Below the pieces are notes generated by a model that searched no databases, had not been told where the DNA came from, and saw only the letters and a program-made list of their open reading frames with translations. 35,679 nucleotides of DNA from the NCBI GenBank assembly GCA_902777855.1, contig CACYVN010000011.1, positions 1-35,679 of the forward strand. Reading direction: 5' to 3'. Below are positions 1-7,499 of the stretch, one piece after another. The stretch is from an uncultured bacterium. GTDB taxonomy: Bacteria; Cyanobacteriota; Vampirovibrionia; Gastranaerophilales; Gastranaerophilaceae. Made by a program: the position numbers and the translations under genes. Position 1 is the stretch's first letter; each line of letters starts with the position of its first letter.

Positions 1-291
1 TACGACACGACAACAGGGCGGGATTTGTCTGAACGAAGTGAGTTATCCCGCCTGAATGTGGAGTAATTACAATGTTTTATGAACGAAGCATCAGCCTGCA
101 GGTTTCTGCTTGGTTACTCGCTATCGACAGCACTCCACGTTTTGCTTTTTGTGGCTTTTGCCACAAGCAAAACTGTTCCGGCTTTGGCTCGTAATCCGCT
201 TTCTGACCGCTTTCTTTGCCCGTTCAAAGAAAGCGGTCATGACTTAAATAATATATCTTTTCGTGAGGTAAGGATAATATTGTTTATGTAA
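1..291. repeat. Hairpin-rich repeat DNA at the left edge
   Basis: No convincing gene lies here; the 70-codon frame from 79 has no ribosome binding site and runs through the hairpins. Three inverted repeats are visible. GGCGGGAT (17-24) pairs with ATCCCGCC (45-52). GTTTTGCTT..GTGGC (139-155) pairs with GCCACAAGCAAAAC (161-174) with a 3-nt bulge. GACCGCTTTCTTTG (205-218) pairs perfectly with CAAAGAAAGCGGTC (225-238) around the loop CCCGTT. The word gaacgaag occurs at 31 and 81. The TTTCTTTG/CAAAGAAA core and the 19-mer at 273-291 recur inverted at the right end, so this looks like one copy of a dispersed family. It is not obviously an insertion sequence, since no transposase is seen. Confidence 0.7.
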
Positions 292-349
292 ATTTATATG
301 TAGTTTTTCTTAATTTTTGTCAAAAAATATTTTGTTTTGACTTTTATTC

Positions 350-358
350 TGATATAGT
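350..358 (+). promoter_or_regulatory. Extended -10 promoter of the uridine-kinase-like gene
   Basis: TGATATAGT is a TGn extended -10 with box TATAGT at 353-358. The -35 region is poor. A start near 365 gives a leader of about 23 nt before the ATG at 388, and leaves the GTG at 361 upstream of the transcript, which supports the ATG as the real start. Confidence 0.4.
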
Positions 359-387
359 AGGTGAAAATAATTCCACAAAGGAAGATT

Positions 388-1254
388 ATGTTAAATACAT
401 TAAAAACGGCACAAAATAAACAAAAGTCCGGCTCGGCTTATGTTTCGGAGCCAAATCAAAAACTATCTCAAATAGAAATCCGTTTAAAAAATATATTTGA
501 AAACGAACTAAAATCTGATGATTCAGTTTTGGTCAGTTATAAACCTGAGGTTATAAAACGTCTTGCGGATTATGTTTCAGGTAAAATTACCCGTCCTGCA
601 TCAATAGGTATCGCAGGAGAAACAGCAAGCGGGAAATCTACAATTACTCTCGATATTATCGACACTATCAATGCTTTTGCACAAAAAGAAGAACTTGAAA
701 ATGTCATAACAAGAGTTAACACCGACGATTATTATTATGACCGTTCAGATATGGTCAAAAAAGCAGGAAGTTTTGCACAGTTCGCAAAGCATTATGATTT
801 AGATATTCCCGATGCCTTGGAGCTTGAACTTATGCATGCTCATATAAAAGAACTTTTATCAGGCAAAGAAGTCTATCTGCCTAAATACGACATGTCGGGA
901 ACTGCTATCAGATATGATAACTATACACTTGCAAAGCCATCAAAAGTAATTATTTCAGAAGGTTTATTTACACTGACTCCGAAGATTAAAGATGCTTTTG
1001 ATTTTAAAATTTATGTTGATGTCAGACAACACGTTCAGAAAGAAAGATTTTATATAAGAGCGGAAGAAAGGCATCTTGGCGACAGCGCACATTCTATATA
1101 TAAAAACGCGTCAGATAAAGCAGAAATTTATATCAGACCTTGCAAACAAGAAGCAGATATTGTATTATCGGGCGAAGCAGTCAGAATCCGTTACAAAAAT
1201 TTCTTAAATAAAATTATCGCAATTGTAGAAGAAGAACACTTTGCTAAAGTATAA
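388..1254 (+). CDS. Uridine kinase-like nucleoside kinase (P-loop)
   Basis: The protein has 288 residues. It probably phosphorylates uridine or cytidine (pyrimidine salvage) or a related small substrate in the cytoplasm. The sequence shows a Walker A loop, GETASGKST, preceded by IGIA, then NTDDYYYD and an acidic, Lys/Arg-rich body with RPCKQEADIVLSG near the C-terminus. This pattern belongs to the uridine kinase/phosphoribulokinase fold. An N-terminal stretch of about 60 residues precedes the P-loop. An in-frame GTG at 361 would add nine residues, but AAAGGAAG at 377-384 is well placed for the ATG at 388. The gene is convergent with der, with three bases between the stop codons and no terminator visible there. 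Exact substrate is not certain. Confidence 0.8.
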   Translation: MLNTLKTAQNKQKSGSAYVSEPNQKLSQIEIRLKNIFENELKSDDSVLVSYKPEVIKRLADYVSGKITRPASIGIAGETASGKSTITLDIIDTINAFAQKEELENVITRVNTDDYYYDRSDMVKKAGSFAQFAKHYDLDIPDALELELMHAHIKELLSGKEVYLPKYDMSGTAIRYDNYTLAKPSKVIISEGLFTLTPKIKDAFDFKIYVDVRQHVQKERFYIRAEERHLGDSAHSIYKNASDKAEIYIRPCKQEADIVLSGEAVRIRYKNFLNKIIAIVEEEHFAKV

Positions 1255-1257
1255 AAT

Positions 1258-2586
1258 TTATTTCTTCTCTTTTCTTTCTCTTGCACTGAGGCGAATTGGG
1301 TTGCCAAAAAATCCGAATGCTTCTCTTAATTTGTTTTCAAGATAGCGTTTGTAATTGTCTTTTAGTAGTTCTTCATTATTTACAAAAAGCACAAATGTAG
1401 GAGGCTGTGATGTAACCTGAGTTGTATAATAAATTTTTAATCTCTTGCCTTTGAAGCTTGTCGGCGGGTTTAGTGCATAGGCTTCATTAATGACCTTATT
1501 CAAAAGCCCCGTTGAAATACGCTTGCAAGCCTCGTTATAAACCTTTATACCCTCATCAAAAATTTGAGTTAATCTTTGTTTTGTCGCTGCACTGATAAAA
1601 ATTTTCGGGGCATAACTCAAAAACGGAATATCACGTTCAAGTTTTTCTGTGAATTTGTTAATAGTATTCGCTTTTTTATCCTCTATTAAATCCCATTTGT
1701 TAATTGCAACAATTATCCCCTTGCCTGCTTCGGTTATAATTGATGAAATTCGTTTATCCTGTTCTGAAATACCCTCTTTTGCATCTATTACAAGAAGTGC
1801 AACATCACAGTCACGAATTGAGCGAATTGCTCTGTCAACCGCAAATTTTTCCACACCGTAATCAACTTTGGATTTTTTTCTGATCCCTGCAGTATCGACA
1901 ATAGTGAACTCCGTATCTTTATATTTGATATGACTGTCAATACTGTCACGGGTTGTACCCGAAACATCCGAAACGATTACTCTTTTTGTGTCTAATAATG
2001 CGTTTACGATAGAAGATTTGCCAGCATTAGGTCTGCCGACAATTGCTATTCTTATGCGGTTATCTTTCTCTTCTTCATCCGTAATCTCAAAATCTTCCGT
2101 TAAGATATCTAATAAATCCCCAACACCGCCCGAACCGTGCAAAGCGGAAATCGCAATCGGTTCTCCTGCAGACAAGGCATAAAAATCACTTGTCATAGCC
2201 ATTGATTGAGGGTTATCACACTTATTGACAGCAAGAAATATCTTTTTCCCCGCCCTGCGCAAAATATTTGCGATATCGTAATCAATCGGGTTAATGCCGT
2301 CTTTGCCGTCAACAAGAAAAATAATTTTATCTGCTTCCTCGCAGGCAAGTTGAGCCTGAGAAAAAATCGAATTCATAATATCGTCATTGTCCCCCGGGAT
2401 AATACCGCCTGTGTCTATTACCGTAAAGCCCTTGCCCTGCCACTCAACATCAAAATAAATTCTGTCACGGGTAACTCCGGGGGCATCATCGACAATGGAA
2501 TTTCTGCCTCCTGCAAGACGGTTAACGAATGTCGATTTCCCGACATTCGGACGACCTACTATTGCTACCACGGGTTTTCTTTTCAT
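1258..2586 (-). CDS. der: Ribosome biogenesis GTPase Der (EngA)
   Basis: A 442-residue double-GTPase needed for maturation of the 50S ribosomal subunit. Two tandem G domains are visible: GRPNVGKS near residue 11 with DTGG and NKCD, and GRPNAGKS near residue 185 with DTAG and NKWD. A KH-like C-terminal domain ends in a basic tail, LSARERKEKK. Length and order match the family. The start is fixed because the first G1 motif begins only 10 residues after the Met. The Shine-Dalgarno sequence is weak (the leader reads acccct just before ATG). It is divergent from the 85-aa gene at 2698 and shares a 111-bp promoter region with it. Confidence 0.97.
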   Translation of the reverse strand: MKRKPVVAIVGRPNVGKSTFVNRLAGGRNSIVDDAPGVTRDRIYFDVEWQGKGFTVIDTGGIIPGDNDDIMNSIFSQAQLACEEADKIIFLVDGKDGINPIDYDIANILRRAGKKIFLAVNKCDNPQSMAMTSDFYALSAGEPIAISALHGSGGVGDLLDILTEDFEITDEEEKDNRIRIAIVGRPNAGKSSIVNALLDTKRVIVSDVSGTTRDSIDSHIKYKDTEFTIVDTAGIRKKSKVDYGVEKFAVDRAIRSIRDCDVALLVIDAKEGISEQDKRISSIITEAGKGIIVAINKWDLIEDKKANTINKFTEKLERDIPFLSYAPKIFISAATKQRLTQIFDEGIKVYNEACKRISTGLLNKVINEAYALNPPTSFKGKRLKIYYTTQVTSQPPTFVLFVNNEELLKDNYKRYLENKLREAFGFFGNPIRLSARERKEKK

Positions 2587-2641
2587 AGGGGTAAAATAAC
2601 ATAAAATTTGCAGTTTGTAAAATGGTAAGATGTTAATTTTC

Positions 2642-2670
2642 TTGATTTAAGAAGTCTTTTTTTGTAAAAT
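2642..2670 (+). promoter_or_regulatory. Sigma70-type promoter for the 85-aa gene
   Basis: TTGATT at 2642-2647 and TAAAAT at 2665-2670 are separated by 17 nt. The predicted start near 2677 leaves a leader of about 20 nt carrying the AAGGGAG ribosome binding site. Confidence 0.55.
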
Positions 2671-2697
2671 AGAGTAAGAAGATGAAGGGAGTATATT

Positions 2698-2955
2698 ATG
2701 GCACAACAGTACAATAATCCGAATGCGCAAAACATAAAAAAACGTTATGCAATATTGGCTTTTCTTAAAGGCTCAACGGCACCGCTGGTTTTGTATGTAA
2801 AAGAACCTCAACAGCTTTATGATGAACTTGTCGGGCTGATGCAGTCGCAAAAAGCGGTACTTTTTGAAAGAGAAACCGAAGGACCCATCAAAAAAGTCTG
2901 TTTCCTGTCTAATCAGCTTGCTTCAGTTGCAATTCAGGAAGAACAGTATATGTAA
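2698..2955 (+). CDS. 85-aa conserved-looking protein of unknown function
   Basis: I do not recognise this protein. It has 85 residues, no signal peptide and no membrane segment. It starts with a short Asn/Gln-rich stretch (MAQQYNNPNAQN), then a compact region predicted to be mixed alpha/beta (KKRYAILAFLKG; APLVLYVKEPQQLYDELVGL; KKVCFLSNQLASVAIQEEQ). Coding support is good: a consensus promoter at 2642-2670, GAAGGGAG seven bases before the ATG, and normal codon use. It is the first gene of the run leading to yceD, rpmF, plsX and fabH, but a 149-bp repeat-bearing gap separates it from yceD. Confidence 0.75.
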   Translation: MAQQYNNPNAQNIKKRYAILAFLKGSTAPLVLYVKEPQQLYDELVGLMQSQKAVLFERETEGPIKKVCFLSNQLASVAIQEEQYM

Positions 2956-2972
2956 TTAAAAGGTTATTTATT

Positions 2973-3078
2973 GTGAACAGTGCATAGTGGATCGTGAACA
3001 GACCTATACTGATTTCAGAATTATTAATATGTACTTTAGCACCGAAAATGACTATTCACTACTCACCGTTCACTATTC
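2973..3078. repeat. Inverted repeat built of degenerate heptamers
   Basis: The left arm (2973-3001) reads GTGAACA, GTGCATA, GTGGATC, GTGAACA, G: four 7-nt units sharing GTG. The right arm (3052-3078), read on the minus strand, gives GTGAACG, GTGAGTA, GTGAATA. The arms pair imperfectly around a loop of about 50 nt. No gene is present. The stem would lie in the leader just upstream of yceD. Confidence 0.7.
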
Positions 3079-3104
3079 TCTTTAAGTAAATCCGGGAATA
3101 AATT

Positions 3105-3605
3105 ATGCATAAGGTAGTATTGATAGAAGATATTGAAAATGCGGATAATAAGACGTTACATTGTATTTTCAATGAAAAAATAGACGAAATAGATTGTTTG
3201 ACTCCGATTAAAGCGGAACTTGATGTTAAATCTTTAGGTGAGTATATACAAATCAAAGGTCACGCAGTCGGGACTGTTTTATTGGAATGTGATTTATGCC
3301 TCGAAAAATTTGAGTACAAACTTGATTTTGATATTGATGAATTATATTCAAAGGAGTCATTGGTTGATGATTACGGAAATTCTGATAAAGAGTTTGAAAT
3401 CAAGGAAGGACAATTCATTACAGACCTTAATGGCGAAAATGAAATAGATATTTATGACTTATTGTATCAATCTGTAATATTAAATTTCCCAAATAAAAAG
3501 GTTTGTGGTATTAATTGTAAAGGGAAGGATTATTTATCTCAGAAAGATAATGCCGACCCAAGACTGGAAGTCTTTAAAAATCTCCAAATTAACCCAAAAA
3601 TGTAG
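3105..3605 (+). CDS. yceD: YceD/DUF177 family protein
   Basis: A 166-residue protein of the YceD (DUF177) family, which is genetically linked to 23S rRNA accumulation and is very often encoded just before rpmF, as here. Visible features are a conserved mid-region with VGTVLLECDLCLEKF (C62, C65), the acidic stretch following it, GENEIDIYDLLYQSVILNFPNK, and a second cysteine pair in CGINC (C134, C138). Together these could bind zinc, which is inference. GGGA at 3094-3097 lies seven bases before the ATG. rpmF begins 26 bases downstream, so the two are probably cotranscribed. Confidence 0.85.
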   Translation: MHKVVLIEDIENADNKTLHCIFNEKIDEIDCLTPIKAELDVKSLGEYIQIKGHAVGTVLLECDLCLEKFEYKLDFDIDELYSKESLVDDYGNSDKEFEIKEGQFITDLNGENEIDIYDLLYQSVILNFPNKKVCGINCKGKDYLSQKDNADPRLEVFKNLQINPKM

Positions 3606-3631
3606 ATAGCAAAAATAAAAAGGAAAGAAAA

Positions 3632-3988
3632 ATGGCAGTACCAAAGAAAAGAACAGGTCACAGCGCACAAGGCTCAAGAAGAGCAAACTGGAAAGCAACA
3701 AAACCTGAAACAACAAAATGCCCTAACTGCGGCGCAACAGTTTTGGCTCATACCGTATGTACAGAATGCGGTACATATAAAGGACAACCCGTAAAATTGG
3801 CAGATAAGGCAGCTGCAGCTGCAACGGCAAAGAAACCTGCCAAAAAAACAGCGGCTAAAAAAACAACTAAGAAAGCAGAAACTAAAGTTGCAGAAACTAA
3901 AGTTGAAGAAACTAAAGTTGAAGAATCTGCTGAAGTAAAAGAAGATGCAAAAGCAGAAGAACCTGCTAAAGAAGAAAAAGCAGAATAA
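3632..3988 (+). CDS. rpmF: Ribosomal protein bL32 with long charged C-terminal tail
   Basis: A component of the large ribosomal subunit. Residues 1-54 are canonical bL32: MAVPKKRTGHSAQGSRR start and a zinc ribbon with C30/C33 and C43/C46. The family is normally about 55-65 residues; this one has 118. The extra tail is first basic (KKPAKKTAAKKTTKK) and then acidic (EETKVEES...EEPAKEEKAE). Part of the tail is encoded by a 15-bp tandem repeat at 3875-3919. AAAGGAAAG precedes the ATG at 3632. The gene lies between yceD and plsX, the usual order. The reading frame is open throughout, so the tail is real coding sequence rather than a missed stop. Confidence 0.95.
   Translation: MAVPKKRTGHSAQGSRRANWKATKPETTKCPNCGATVLAHTVCTECGTYKGQPVKLADKAAAAATAKKPAKKTAAKKTTKKAETKVAETKVEETKVEESAEVKEDAKAEEPAKEEKAE
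3875..3928 (+). repeat. 15-bp tandem repeat in the rpmF tail
   Basis: Three units of gcagaaactaaagtt (3875-3889, 3890-3904, and 3905-3919 with one change to gaagaa) are followed by a partial fourth. They encode AETKV, AETKV, EETKV, EES. The repeat length is a multiple of three, so copy-number change would keep the frame. Confidence 0.85.
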
Positions 3989-4004
3989 AAGTCAAAAAGC
4001 AGAC

Positions 4005-4081
4005 AAGTGGATAAGTAGGTAAGTTCGTTACAATATATTCAGTTTTGATAATAACTTAACTACTTAGCTACTTGGATACTT
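4005..4081. repeat. Inverted repeat built of degenerate octamers
   Basis: The left arm is AAGTGGAT, AAGTAGGT, AAGTTCGT (4005-4028). The right arm (4050-4081), read on the minus strand, is AAGTATCC, AAGTAGCT, AAGTAGTT, AAGTTATT. The arms pair with few mismatches around a 21-nt loop. It lies between rpmF and plsX. It could weaken readthrough or stabilise the upstream mRNA; there is no U-tract typical of an intrinsic terminator. Confidence 0.7.
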
Positions 4082-4105
4082 ATACATCCATAAAAGAGAG
4101 GGAGT

Positions 4106-5170
4106 ATGGCAAGAATAGCAATAGATGCAATGGGCGGGGATTACGCACCGAGAAAAATCGTAGAAGGCTCGCTGTGGGCTGCGATGGAGTACGGTGTAGC
4201 ATTAGAGCTTGTCGGCAGAGAAGATGAAATTCAAAAGGAATTGGACCACATAAGAAAAGTCGGCTATATTTTATCTGATGTCGGAACAAAAGGTCATAAA
4301 AGAAAAATAAAAATTGATTTGGACAGCATAGATTACACCATTACTCATGCATCTGAAGTTATCGGTATGGGAGAAGCTGTTGGTCAGTCAATCCGCCGTA
4401 AAAAAGATTCATCAATTGTGGCGTCGGTTAACGCTGTTGCTCAGGGCAGATGTGAAGCGGTCGTTAGTGCTGGTTCAACTGGTGCGGCGATGGCTGCAAG
4501 TTTATTTGGCTTAGGCAGAATTTCAGGGGTAACAAGACCTGCAATTGCTGTTACGTTGCCGAGAATGGATAAGCCGGTTGTTGTTATTGATGGAGGTGCA
4601 AACAGTGATTGCAACGCAGGTATGCTTGCACAGTTTGCTCAAATGGGTGTAGCCTTTGCAAAATTAAATTTGGGTATTGAAAATCCGAAAGTCGGAATTT
4701 TATCTATCGGAGAGGAGGAAGGCAAAGGTAACGAACTCGTCAAAGAAACATATCCGCTTTTAAAACAGATGAATGAAGAAGGTCAGTTTGAATTTGTCGG
4801 AAATGTTGAAGGTAAAGAAGTATTCAAGGATAAAGCAGATGTTATTGTAACTGACGGTTTTTCGGGAAATATACTTCTCAAGGTAACCGAAGGTTCTTCA
4901 TCCATGCTTTTAAATATGATTAAGACCGAATTCAAATCAGATATTATCGGCGCAATAATAGGGTTGCTTGCAAAACCATTTTTACGCAGAATCTTAAAAA
5001 GAGTAAACTGGGAAGTCTTTGGCGGAATGTTACTTTTGGGGGTAAACGGGATATCGGTTATTGCTCACGGCAGAAGTTCTTCTTTTGCCATGAAAAATGC
5101 TGTCGGAGCAGCAGTAAAAGCACTTGATAAAGATATAAATTCAAAAATTTTAGAAAGTATAAACAAATAA
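4106..5170 (+). CDS. plsX: Phosphate acyltransferase PlsX
   Basis: A 354-residue enzyme that makes acyl-phosphate from acyl-ACP, feeding PlsY and phosphatidic acid synthesis at the membrane. The N-terminus IAIDAMGGDYAP, the segment ITHASEVIGMGE, AVVSAGSTGA and VTDGFSGNILLK are typical of the family, and the length is normal. GAGAGGGAG precedes the ATG at 4106. The stop overlaps the fabH start (TAATG), so the pair is translationally coupled. The rpmF-plsX-fabH order is standard in bacteria. Confidence 0.97.
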   Translation: MARIAIDAMGGDYAPRKIVEGSLWAAMEYGVALELVGREDEIQKELDHIRKVGYILSDVGTKGHKRKIKIDLDSIDYTITHASEVIGMGEAVGQSIRRKKDSSIVASVNAVAQGRCEAVVSAGSTGAAMAASLFGLGRISGVTRPAIAVTLPRMDKPVVVIDGGANSDCNAGMLAQFAQMGVAFAKLNLGIENPKVGILSIGEEEGKGNELVKETYPLLKQMNEEGQFEFVGNVEGKEVFKDKADVIVTDGFSGNILLKVTEGSSSMLLNMIKTEFKSDIIGAIIGLLAKPFLRRILKRVNWEVFGGMLLLGVNGISVIAHGRSSSFAMKNAVGAAVKALDKDINSKILESINK

Positions 5171-6180
5171 TGACAAATTTCAGACCAATGAAAATAGCAG
5201 GAATCGGATATTGTATACCGCAAACGGTAATCACAAATGATGATTTAAAAAAATTATACGAGACATCTGACGAATGGATATACACAAGAACGGGTATAAA
5301 AGAAAGGCGTGTTGTTTCGGGTAATGAAACCGCTATTGACTTGGGTTTGGTTGCGGCTCAGAATGCACTCAAAAAATCGGGATTTGAGCCAAAAGACATT
5401 GATTGTATAATTTCTGCCGCATCCGTTCCTCCACAGCTTTATCCTACATTGTCCTGCACTTTGCAGGCAAAACTCGGAATACCAAATCAAGTTCCGGCAT
5501 TTGATTTGACTGCAGCATGCACAGGGCTAATTTACGCACTGCAGGTCGCAAGAGGTTTTATCGGCGCAGGTATTTATAGAACAATTTTAATTGTTGCTTC
5601 GGATAACAACTCAAAAATTACTGACTGGACTGACAGAGGCACATCAATTCTGTTTGGTGATGGAGCAGGTGCAATGGTTGTAACAGAATCTGAAGACGGA
5701 ATTGACGACATTTTATCAATCAATATCAGTGCTGACGGCTCAATAGGACAAATGATTCAGACTAATATGCCAGGTCAGTGTTGTCCACTGGTAGAACAGG
5801 CTGATGAAGTCGGTACGGGTAAAATTATTATGAACGGTAAAGATGTTTATAAGTTTGCAGTAACTACAGTCCCTGCTTATGTTGAAGAATGCATTTCAAA
5901 ATCAGGCATGACATCAGAAGAAATAGATTATCTCATCCCTCATCAGGCAAACCAGAGAATTATAGAATCCATTCAAAACAGACTTAAATATTCTGACAAT
6001 AAAGTTATATCAAATATTAAATACTACGGCAACACATCCGCAGCATCAATACCGATTGCACTTGTTGAAGGAGTTGAACAGGGTAAAATTAAACTTGGAT
6101 CTACCGCCGTTCTTTGTGGTTTCGGGGCAGGTATGACATGGGGTGCGGCCGTTGTAAGATTAAGAAAAGGTATCTGTTAA
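5170..6180 (+). CDS. fabH: 3-oxoacyl-ACP synthase III (FabH)
   Basis: A 336-residue condensing enzyme that starts fatty acid synthesis by joining acetyl-CoA with malonyl-ACP. The catalytic triad is visible: C117 in TAACTG, H258 in IPHQANQR and N288 in YYGNTSAAS. The Gly-rich C-terminal FGAGMTWGAA is present. The start overlaps the plsX stop by one base (TAATG); there is no Shine-Dalgarno sequence, consistent with coupling. An alternative Met at residue 7 also has none. fabD, fabG and acpP, often next in this cluster, are absent here. Instead the gene ends tail-to-tail with the small minus-strand gene at 6177-6341, with a four-base overlap. Confidence 0.96.
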   Translation: MTNFRPMKIAGIGYCIPQTVITNDDLKKLYETSDEWIYTRTGIKERRVVSGNETAIDLGLVAAQNALKKSGFEPKDIDCIISAASVPPQLYPTLSCTLQAKLGIPNQVPAFDLTAACTGLIYALQVARGFIGAGIYRTILIVASDNNSKITDWTDRGTSILFGDGAGAMVVTESEDGIDDILSINISADGSIGQMIQTNMPGQCCPLVEQADEVGTGKIIMNGKDVYKFAVTTVPAYVEECISKSGMTSEEIDYLIPHQANQRIIESIQNRLKYSDNKVISNIKYYGNTSAASIPIALVEGVEQGKIKLGSTAVLCGFGAGMTWGAAVVRLRKGIC

Positions 6181-6341
6181 ACATCTTCAGGCAGATACAT
6201 TCTATTTCTTTGTAAAATTTCTCTTGTATGCTCGTAACAACAGCTGTTTTGAGTTAGTTTTTGGTATTCACGAACGATATTTAAAACATCATCAACTGTA
6301 AGACGAATCATGCGTCTTTCATTTTCAATAATTTCAGCCAT
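6177..6341 (-). CDS. 54-aa protein of unknown function
   Basis: This gene is short and easily missed. The 54-residue product begins MAEIIENERRMIRLTVDDVL and ends RNRMYLPEDV. It has two adjacent cysteines in the middle (QNSCCYEH) and is otherwise helical and charged. There is no signal peptide or membrane segment, so it is probably cytoplasmic. Support for coding comes from an excellent AAAGGAAG ribosome binding site six bases before the ATG, codon use like the neighbours, and a stop placed exactly against the end of fabH. It lies 87 nt downstream of the isocitrate-dehydrogenase-like gene on the same strand, and could be cotranscribed with it. I do not recognise the family. Confidence 0.8.
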   Translation of the reverse strand: MAEIIENERRMIRLTVDDVLNIVREYQKLTQNSCCYEHTREILQRNRMYLPEDV

Positions 6342-6428
6342 AAATTCTTCCTTTCTTTTGCTTTATATCGGAAGAATTTATTTTAAATTTAAAAAGTCGT
6401 TTATAAGGTTTAAAAACAAAATTTCAGA

Positions 6429-7424
6429 TTATAATAAATTTTTGATAATTGCCGCAGTAAATTCGGTAGTAGAAAGCCTTCCTCCTAAATCGGCAGTTCT
6501 ATCCCCGTTAGACAAAGTTTTAAATAACGCATTCTCAATTTTTTGAGCATGTTCGTATTCGTTGATATATTTAAGCATTTCAATTGCAGATAATAAAAGC
6601 GCAGTCGGATTAGCCTTATTTTGTCCTTTTATGTCAGGAGCCGAACCATGAACAGGTTCAAATACGGCACAATCTAAACCTATATTTGCGCCTTGCGCGA
6701 CCCCAAGTCCACCAATTAAACCCGCAGTTAAATCAGATACAATATCTCCATACAAATTGGGCAGGACGAGTACATCAAATCTTGTCGGATCCTGAACAAG
6801 TTGCATGCACAAATTATCAACCAAAATTTCTCTTTGCTTAATATCAGGATAATCTTTTGCAACATTTCGGTATGAGTCCAAAAATAAGCCGTCAGAAAGT
6901 TTCATAATATTAGCTTTTGAAACGGCACAAACTTCTTTTCTCCCATTTTTGACAGCATAATCAAAAGCAAAACGACAAATTCTTTCAGATGCCTGTCTTG
7001 TAATAATTTTTATACTGTGAGCAGTATTAGTGTCTATCTGTTCTTCAACTCCAGCATACAAATCCTCTGTATTTTCTCGAACAATAACCAAATCTACATT
7101 TTCAAATCTTGTTTTAACTCCGGGAAGATTTTTACATGGGCGAAGATTTGCATACAAATCCAATGCTTTTCTAAGTTGAACATTAACAGAACGAAAACCT
7201 TTACCAATGGGAGTAGTAACAGGTGCTTTCAGTGCAACTTTATTTTTTCTTATTGAATCCAAAACCCTTTGCGGAAGTGGAGTTCCTTCATGTTCGATAA
7301 CATCAGAACCGGCACTTTGAACATCCCAATTAATTTCGAGCCCGCTTGATTTTATAATTTTCATAACACTATCAGATATTTCAGGACCAATACCATCTCC
7401 GTTTATTAAAGTAATATTATGCAT
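6429..7424 (-). CDS. NAD-type isocitrate dehydrogenase-like protein
   Basis: A 331-residue decarboxylating dehydrogenase of the isocitrate/isopropylmalate family. The start TLINGDGIGPEI, the substrate loop with SVNVQLRKALDLYANLRPCK, VRENTEDLYAG, NLYGDIVSDL and EPVHGSAPDIKGQNKANPTA are all present. The short length and the ANLRPCK/ENTEDLYAG wording are closest to the NAD-dependent isocitrate dehydrogenase (IDH3-like) group. 3-isopropylmalate or homoisocitrate dehydrogenase cannot be excluded, but no leu genes are nearby. GCGGAGG lies eight bases before the ATG. Confidence 0.85.
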   Translation of the reverse strand: MHNITLINGDGIGPEISDSVMKIIKSSGLEINWDVQSAGSDVIEHEGTPLPQRVLDSIRKNKVALKAPVTTPIGKGFRSVNVQLRKALDLYANLRPCKNLPGVKTRFENVDLVIVRENTEDLYAGVEEQIDTNTAHSIKIITRQASERICRFAFDYAVKNGRKEVCAVSKANIMKLSDGLFLDSYRNVAKDYPDIKQREILVDNLCMQLVQDPTRFDVLVLPNLYGDIVSDLTAGLIGGLGVAQGANIGLDCAVFEPVHGSAPDIKGQNKANPTALLLSAIEMLKYINEYEHAQKIENALFKTLSNGDRTADLGGRLSTTEFTAAIIKNLL

Positions 7425-7445
7425 AATAAAAACCTCCGCAATATA

Positions 7446-7451
7446 ATTATA
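7446..7451 (-). promoter_or_regulatory. Possible -10 box for the isocitrate dehydrogenase-like gene
   Basis: Reading on the minus strand, TATAAT follows TGTAG about 22 nt before the start codon. No good -35 is seen at the usual distance. Confidence 0.35.
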
Positions 7452-7499
7452 CTACAGAGGGAAAATAGGGGAAAATAAGTCTTTTATAAAATTAAATGT

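Noticed and set aside
79-291. 70-codon frame at the left edge
   Set aside because: No ribosome binding site, runs through three hairpins, and the composition is unlike the neighbouring genes.
361-387. GTG start for the uridine-kinase-like gene
   Set aside because: The ribosome binding site at 377-384 serves the ATG at 388, and the extended -10 would place the GTG upstream of the transcript.
6310-6546. 78-codon plus-strand frame
   Set aside because: Lies antisense to the 54-aa gene and the isocitrate-dehydrogenase-like gene; no ribosome binding site.
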